Assembly (NCBI GenBank): GCA_035289625.1
Contig: DATDWP010000009.1
Location: 13,443 to 77,442 of the forward strand
Origin: UBA10205 sp035289625
Lineage (GTDB): Archaea; Iainarchaeota; Iainarchaeia; Iainarchaeales; Iainarchaeaceae
Direction of reading: 5' to 3'
Length of the DNA stretch: 64,000 bases
Shown here: positions 59,340 to 64,000 of the stretch, piece after piece
Layout: each line of letters starts with the position of its first letter
Position numbering within the stretch: the first letter of the stretch is position 1
The notes under the pieces: model-generated
What the model was told of the DNA's origin: nothing
Seen by the model: the letters and a program-made list of their open reading frames with translations, nothing else
Database searches by the model: none
Program-made: the position numbers and the translations under genes

Positions 59340-59475
59340 GAACAACGCGTTGAATTTTAGTGCCCGCAAATTCTGGCAATAAAAAATTAGCCGGGGCAAG
59401 ACAAAGTTTTTGGATCTATGGAGTTGCGGGGATTTTTAATTCAAAATTAGTTAAGGGCCTTTTTCACGTTTGAAT

Positions 59476-59757
59476 TTATGCCGTGAGCTCTACTTTTTTC
59501 ATTTTTTTAGGTATTACAAAATAGATCTTGCGCTGGCAAACAGAGCACTCTGCAATAAATGTGGGTTTTTTGTTCTGCTTTTTTACGGTTGCGGTGAATT
59601 TTGCCTTTCCGCCATACCCTTTCTTGTGCTTCCTTACATTGCTTCTGGTTCCAATTGAAAGCGCGCGCGGTGAACCTGCTTTGAATTGCTTTAGCTTGTG
59701 CTCGGTGTGCGTGTTGCACTTTGGGCAATATAGGTTTTGTTCCTTTGGAATATGCAT
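59476..59757 (-). CDS. rpl44e: Ribosomal protein L44e
   Basis: 93 residues. HIPKEQNLYCPKCNTHTEHK and AECSVCQRKIYFVIPKK carry the zinc ribbon (C11, C14, C71, C74), with GTRSNVRKHKKGYGGKAKFT between. Component of the large subunit, found only in archaea and eukaryotes. Confidence 0.95.
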   Translation of the reverse strand: MHIPKEQNLYCPKCNTHTEHKLKQFKAGSPRALSIGTRSNVRKHKKGYGGKAKFTATVKKQNKKPTFIAECSVCQRKIYFVIPKKMKKVELTA

Positions 59758-59933
59758 AAAAATTACCGCTCAAAAAGTGTGGTTTTGAACTACTATTTGG
59801 ATCTGGCAAGGTTTAAAAATGGTTGCATCAGAATGGCTTTTTTTGCCAAAATAAGGGCGTTAAAGCAACCTGCCAAATCCGCCAAAAAAAGCCCCAGTAA
59901 CGATTAAATAGAGTAATATCGTTCTCTTCTAGC

Positions 59934-60719
59934 ATGATAGGGGCGCTTTTATCCGGGCTTGAAATCCTAAAAAGGCCACAATTGCTCTTAATTGCGCTAC
60001 TGGGCTCAATTGCCAATTCATTTATCCTGCTTTTGAGTGTTGATTATTATTTTTCATTTTTTTATGAAGTGTTTGTGCTGGGCGAAATTGCAGATTCGAG
60101 CATTATTGATATGCCGTTCTATTTGCTTGCAACATATGCAACTGAAATTTTAGTGATTGTTCTCACAATTATTGCATCGCTTATGGTTTGGCTCTATGTG
60201 CTCTATGCATATAGCGCAATGCTTTCACAAAAGAAAAAAGTAATACAGGCACTAAGTTTTGCAATATCAAAAACTCCGGAAATAGCAATAGTTTCTTCTT
60301 TTTTGCTAGCGCTCTCATTTCTTTTTGCAGCAATTCTTTTTTTCTTCTTCATTGCAACTTTTTCATTTGCAGGGTTTGAAATAGTTGCACTTTTGATTCT
60401 AATTGCAGCCCTTGGATTGGGGGCATATATTTACCTAAAGCTCTCTTTTACACCGCTTTTTATGGCACTTGGAAAAAAAACCCTCAAGCAATCACTTGGC
60501 CTTAGCTGGAAACTGAGCGCAAAGCATCTTTTGCAGATTGCAGTTTTTTTAATTTTGCTCTCCACAATTTCCGGGGTTATTGCGGGGGTTTTTTCGCTGT
60601 TATCAGAATATCCGGAAAATGAAATAATTGCATTTGTTTTGCTGCTGGCAGGGATTGCATTTTCAAGCGCTTATTATAACATTGGATTTATCAGATATTT
60701 TGAGCAGCTGCAAGAGTAA
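59934..60719 (+). CDS. Multi-pass membrane protein
   Basis: 261 residues and about 6 helices. It begins MIGALLSGLEILKRPQLLLI. The motif SFTPLFMALGKKTLKQSLGLSWK resembles that of the protein at 56039 and of other DUF-type membrane families. It is 34 bases upstream of the SMC gene, possibly co-transcribed. Role unknown. Confidence 0.65.
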   Translation: MIGALLSGLEILKRPQLLLIALLGSIANSFILLLSVDYYFSFFYEVFVLGEIADSSIIDMPFYLLATYATEILVIVLTIIASLMVWLYVLYAYSAMLSQKKKVIQALSFAISKTPEIAIVSSFLLALSFLFAAILFFFFIATFSFAGFEIVALLILIAALGLGAYIYLKLSFTPLFMALGKKTLKQSLGLSWKLSAKHLLQIAVFLILLSTISGVIAGVFSLLSEYPENEIIAFVLLLAGIAFSSAYYNIGFIRYFEQLQE

Positions 60720-60753
60720 GGCTGCGAATTAATAGCGATAAGGGGACAAAACC

Positions 60754-63700
60754 GTGACAGTAATAAAAAACATCAGGCTAAAAAATTTCAAGTCATTTCG
60801 CAAAGCGGATATTCCGTTCTCATCCGGCTTTACAGCAATAGCTGGCCCGAATGCCAGCGGTAAATGTGTAGTGGGGGAGACAAAAGTGCTCCTCCCTAAT
60901 GGGGAAAGCAGGCAAATTGCAGATATTGTAGAAGAAAAACTCAAGACAGCCAAAACAAAACAGTTCCTTGAGGACGGAGTGGTTGGTTTTAATGACGACA
61001 CAAATTTTAAGGTACTTAGCCTAAATCCAATTACCCTTAAAACAGAACAGAGGACAGTCAGGGCAGTTGTGCAAAGGCTAGCTCCGCAAAGGCTTCTTAA
61101 AGTAAGGACGCGCATGGGAAAAGAGGTCATCACAACAGATTACCACCCTTTTTTTAGCATCAATGAAAAAGGCCTCTATTCAATGGAGGCAAAAGACCTC
61201 AAAGAAGGGCAGTGCATTGCAACTCCGTCTCAACAAGTGCTGGAAGGAGTATTGAAAAAAAATAGCAATGTTCTGCAAATGCAAAAATACAAAACAGCTG
61301 AAAAGATTATTCAAAATACAGATATAGTTATGGATGAAATAGTAGAAATTGAAGAACTGAAAAACATACCTGAATATGTATATGACCTAAGCGTTGATTT
61401 TTCACACAACTTTATTGCAAATAATATATTTGTCCATAACAGCAACGTATTAGACGCACTTCTTTTTGCAATGGGAATAACCTCTTTGCGACTTCTCAGG
61501 GCATCAAAACTAACCGAACTTGTAAACCATGATGCAACTGAGGGGTATGCAAAGGTTGAACTCACCTTACAGGATAATAATGGCAAAGACCTGCTTGTTA
61601 CCAGAATGGTTGATAGGAACGGAAAATCCATCTATAAAATAGATGAGAAGAGAAAGACCCTAAATGAAATACAATCGCTTCTCCTAGAACTCGGGGTTGA
61701 CCCAAACGGTCATAACATTGTGGTGCAGGGCGATATTACCCGCGTAATTGAAATGAATGCAAAGCAGCGCAGGCAGGTAATAGAAGAGGTTGCGGGCCTT
61801 TCTGAATTTGAGGAGAAAAAAGAAGAGGCCATTAAAAAGCTTGAAAAAGTCGAGCAGCGCGTAAAAGATGCGCAGCTAATTCTAAATGAAAGGGAGGCAT
61901 ATCTCTCTCAACTTGAAGCCGATAGAAATAATGCCCTCAAGTTCAATTTGCTGCAAAGCGAGATGAGGCAGTCAAAGGCAACAATTTTATCCGAAGAAAT
62001 CAAAATTATAAGAAAAGAGCTGGATTCTGCAAAGGGCGCAATGGAGAGGATGCAAAAGGACATTGAGGACAAAAAATCGCAAAGAAGCGCCCTGCAGCAA
62101 GAGGAGCAGGAGCTTGAGAGAAAAGTGGAAGATGCAACACGAAAACTAATTGATGCCAGCGAAAAAACCTACTCTTCAGTCGGAAAAGAAGTGGAGCAAA
62201 AAAAAGGACATCTGAACCTTCTGGAAGAGAGGCTCAGGTCAAAAAACGATTCCCTCAGTTCAAAGGCTTCCAGGATTTTGGCCCTGAAAACAGAATCAGA
62301 GCTTTTGGAAAAATCAAGTGAGGAGAAGAAAAAGCAGCTTGCGGAAGTTAAAAAGGAACTAAAAGAGCTTGAAAAATCACTAGAGCAGATTTCGCGGCAA
62401 ATAGATTCTCAAAGCCCGGAATTTGAAAATAGCGAAAGCGGAATACGCTCGCACGAATCTGAAGTTTCACAAATCCTTATAGAAATTGCCCTTCAGAAGG
62501 ACAAGTTGCATGAACTCAATATTAAAAAGCACGGGATTGAAAAGGACGCCAAGAATGCGCTGCATACAAGAGAAGATCTTGAAAGGGCAAAAAGAAAACT
62601 CGAAGAGAGGCTTTCGCGCAAAAATGAAATAGAAAAACAAATTGCGCTTCTTGAAAAGAAAAACCCCGCAAAAAACCTTGCAAAAACCGAATCCGAAATT
62701 GAAGAAATACTTTCAACTGTTCACTCTTTGCACGGGAAAAAATCGGCACTTGAAGATAGTGTTAAGGCGATCGGCAGCGCAAAATCAGATTGCCCCACAT
62801 GTGAAAAGCCGCTTGAGCAGAAAATCAAAGAGAGGCTTTTGGAAAAAAAACAAAAGGAAATAGCGGATATTTCACAAAAAATATCAAAATTAGAAGAGCA
62901 CAAAAAGCAATCACTTTTAGAAAAAGTGGAACTTTCAAAAGATGAACGCGCCCTCTCACACCTCAAATACTCTTTGGGCGAATACAGGGGGCTTGATGAG
63001 GAAATGCAATCGGCACAAAAAAAGCTTGCGCAGAATAGCGCTGCAAGTTCATCTGGAAGCGCTGAAATTGAAAAAGAAGTGCAAAAAATAATTGCAAAAA
63101 TAGAGGGGCTTGAGGGCAAAAAAAAAGAGCTTGATGGAAAAATCGAGGATTTGCACCAAAGCTCCCAAAACCGCGAAATGAATGAATTGCTACTCAGGAT
63201 GCAACAAGTGAATAAAGAGAAGGGGGAAAAAGAGGCAGTTTCCGGCAGGCTCTCAATTGAATTGGAGCAGGTGCTAACTGCAAGAATTGAATCTATTGAA
63301 AAAGAAAGCAAGGTTTTAGAGCGCGAGAAAGAGGAATTTGAAAAATCAATTGGGGAAATAGAAAAGGAAAAATTGCAGACAGAAGAGACCTTAGGAAAAG
63401 TGCAAGAAGAGCTTGAAAAGGCAAATAGGGCAAATAAGCTCTTGGAAGAGGAAAAAACACGAATCACTGCAAAAATAGGCTCGATTTCACAAAAGCGCGA
63501 TGAACTCTCTACAAAAATAGAGGCGCGAGAGAAAGAACTCAATGAAACTAATTTGGAGCAATCAAAAAACGAGGTGAGAATAGTTGATCTTGAAGAGGAA
63601 TTTAAGGATTATTCTACTATAGAGGTTTTGAAGGAATTTAACCTCAATGATCTTCACAAAAGAATACCGAATATTGAAAAGGAAATCGAAGAACTGGGAG

Positions 63701-64000
63701 CAATAAACATGAAATCGCTCGAGAACTTTGATGTGTTCAAAAAAGAGGTCGATGACGTGCGGCTCAAGGCAACAAAACTCGATGAGGAGAGAAGGGCGGT
63801 TGTTGAGATGATAGAAAAAATTGATGTGAGAAAACTTAGCGTATTTATGGAGTGCTTTTCACATGTTGCAAAGAAATTTTCAGAACTATATTTCAATTTT
63901 TTTGAAGGCGAGGGGCTGCTTGATCTTAGCGATAAAATAAACCCACTTGAAGGCGGGCTTTTGATACAGGCAAAATACAAAGAGGATACGCTAAAAAGTA
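60754..64000 (+). CDS. smc: SMC-type ATPase with intein and CxxC hook (3' end outside the window)
   Basis: Starts at GTG 60754 behind AAGGGGA and is open to the end of the window. The head begins TVIKNIRLKNFKSFRKADIP, then GPNASGK (Walker A, cut by the intein) and SNVLDALLFAMG after it. NIVVQGDITRVIEMNAKQRR QVIEEVAG is the SMC-type signature. Long coiled coils follow. At 62791-62802 lies CPTC (SAKSDCPTCEKPLEQKIKER), a Rad50-type zinc hook about 488 residues into the mature protein, and there is no SMC hinge domain. The C-terminal arm has ELGAINMKSLENFDVFKKEV and FFEGEGLLDLSD, the SMC C-head. The mature length would be near 1000. Confidence 0.85.
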   Translation, partial: MTVIKNIRLKNFKSFRKADIPFSSGFTAIAGPNASGKCVVGETKVLLPNGESRQIADIVEEKLKTAKTKQFLEDGVVGFNDDTNFKVLSLNPITLKTEQRTVRAVVQRLAPQRLLKVRTRMGKEVITTDYHPFFSINEKGLYSMEAKDLKEGQCIATPSQQVLEGVLKKNSNVLQMQKYKTAEKIIQNTDIVMDEIVEIEELKNIPEYVYDLSVDFSHNFIANNIFVHNSNVLDALLFAMGITSLRLLRASKLTELVNHDATEGYAKVELTLQDNNGKDLLVTRMVDRNGKSIYKIDEKRKTLNEIQSLLLELGVDPNGHNIVVQGDITRVIEMNAKQRRQVIEEVAGLSEFEEKKEEAIKKLEKVEQRVKDAQLILNEREAYLSQLEADRNNALKFNLLQSEMRQSKATILSEEIKIIRKELDSAKGAMERMQKDIEDKKSQRSALQQEEQELERKVEDATRKLIDASEKTYSSVGKEVEQKKGHLNLLEERLRSKNDSLSSKASRILALKTESELLEKSSEEKKKQLAEVKKELKELEKSLEQISRQIDSQSPEFENSESGIRSHESEVSQILIEIALQKDKLHELNIKKHGIEKDAKNALHTREDLERAKRKLEERLSRKNEIEKQIALLEKKNPAKNLAKTESEIEEILSTVHSLHGKKSALEDSVKAIGSAKSDCPTCEKPLEQKIKERLLEKKQKEIADISQKISKLEEHKKQSLLEKVELSKDERALSHLKYSLGEYRGLDEEMQSAQKKLAQNSAASSSGSAEIEKEVQKIIAKIEGLEGKKKELDGKIEDLHQSSQNREMNELLLRMQQVNKEKGEKEAVSGRLSIELEQVLTARIESIEKESKVLEREKEEFEKSIGEIEKEKLQTEETLGKVQEELEKANRANKLLEEEKTRITAKIGSISQKRDELSTKIEAREKELNETNLEQSKNEVRIVDLEEEFKDYSTIEVLKEFNLNDLHKRIPNIEKEIEELGAINMKSLENFDVFKKEVDDVRLKATKLDEERRAVVEMIEKIDVRKLSVFMECFSHVAKKFSELYFNFFEGEGLLDLSDKINPLEGGLLIQAKYKEDTLKS
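60865..61440 (+). other. Mini-intein in the SMC Walker A motif
   Basis: 192 codons inserted in frame between GPNASGK and SNVL. It begins with Cys (CVVGETKVLLPNGESRQIA, block A), has block B TDYHPFFSI, block F YVYDLSVDFSHNFIA and ends with VHN (His-Asn) followed by the +1 Ser. No LAGLIDADG or other endonuclease motif is visible and 192 residues is a splicing-only size. Excision would restore GPNASGKSN. A Ser +1 residue means it uses an oxygen nucleophile at the downstream splice. Confidence 0.92.

Noticed and set aside
61311..63980. Leftward frames opposite the SMC gene (for example 62721-63542)
   Set aside because: They are Ser/Phe-rich mirror frames of the coiled-coil coding strand, without start signals.
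1..64000. CRISPR array
   Set aside because: No series of evenly spaced repeats of 24-40 bases and no cas gene is visible.

Overview
This window reads as a chromosomal segment of an archaeon. It encodes a TATA-binding protein, RNA polymerase subunit F (Rpb4), ribosomal proteins L21e and L44e, a DUF655 protein, AMP phosphorylase, an AglB/STT3 oligosaccharyltransferase and a dolichyl-phosphate GlcNAc-1-phosphate transferase. Tight ATGA-type overlaps, many GTG/TTG starts, short TATA boxes close to start codons and small gene sizes would fit a DPANN-type lineage such as Diapherotrites or Micrarchaeota. That placement is inference; nothing here fixes the taxon.

Layout. (1) 49-29872 is mainly a cell-surface glycan and N-glycosylation locus: many GT2, GT4 and GT-C glycosyltransferases, SAM methyltransferases, a DegT aminotransferase, a heptose module (GHMP kinase, GmhA, GmhB), a Gfo/Idh/MocA dehydrogenase with a GNAT acetyltransferase, a flippase, RmlA/RmlB, a radical SAM/B12 protein, an SDR epimerase, a split Alg13/Alg14 pair, AglB and GPT. 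A lipid-linked glycan could be built, flipped and transferred to protein from these genes. A sequon-rich surface protein at 57.8-59.3 kb is a plausible acceptor.

(2) 29869-39219 is a thiol-redox and probably metal-related region. A 12-gene leftward operon (34481 to 29869) carries CcdA/DsbD-type, peroxiredoxin/TlpA, Cys-less double thioredoxin, glutaredoxin-like, YHS-domain and several tiny membrane proteins. A BlaI/MecI/CopY-type repressor and a BlaR1-like M48 protease lie upstream, and a rightward operon encodes Cys-rich secreted or membrane proteins. One 28-bp operator-like sequence lies just downstream of the TATA box of both operons, in the same orientation, so I infer one regulon. Two small genes in the leftward operon have in-frame stops, and two proteins of the rightward operon end in the same residues, MVGGC. 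A DsrE protein and an ArsR regulator with a perfect 16-bp palindrome sit beside it.

(3) 39.2-42.7 kb is an accessory island next to the 5S rRNA gene (minus strand). The last 13 bases of 5S are repeated twice downstream, bounding one segment with an NYN-domain protein and one with a Fic protein, like tandem insertions at the 3' end of an RNA gene. (4) 42.7-48.2 kb holds TBP, an AT-rich orphan with a structured-RNA candidate, HicBA and an L21e-RpoF-DUF655-KsgA information operon. (5) 48.1-54.9 kb holds AMP phosphorylase and pyrBI, pyrC-E-F and pyrD; carAB is not in the window. (6) 54.9-64.0 kb holds a wHTH plus orphan pair, two related membrane proteins, a methyltransferase, the surface protein, L44e, and the start of an SMC-type ATPase with a mini-intein in its Walker A motif and a Rad50-like CxxC hook where the SMC hinge should be. 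It runs off the window.
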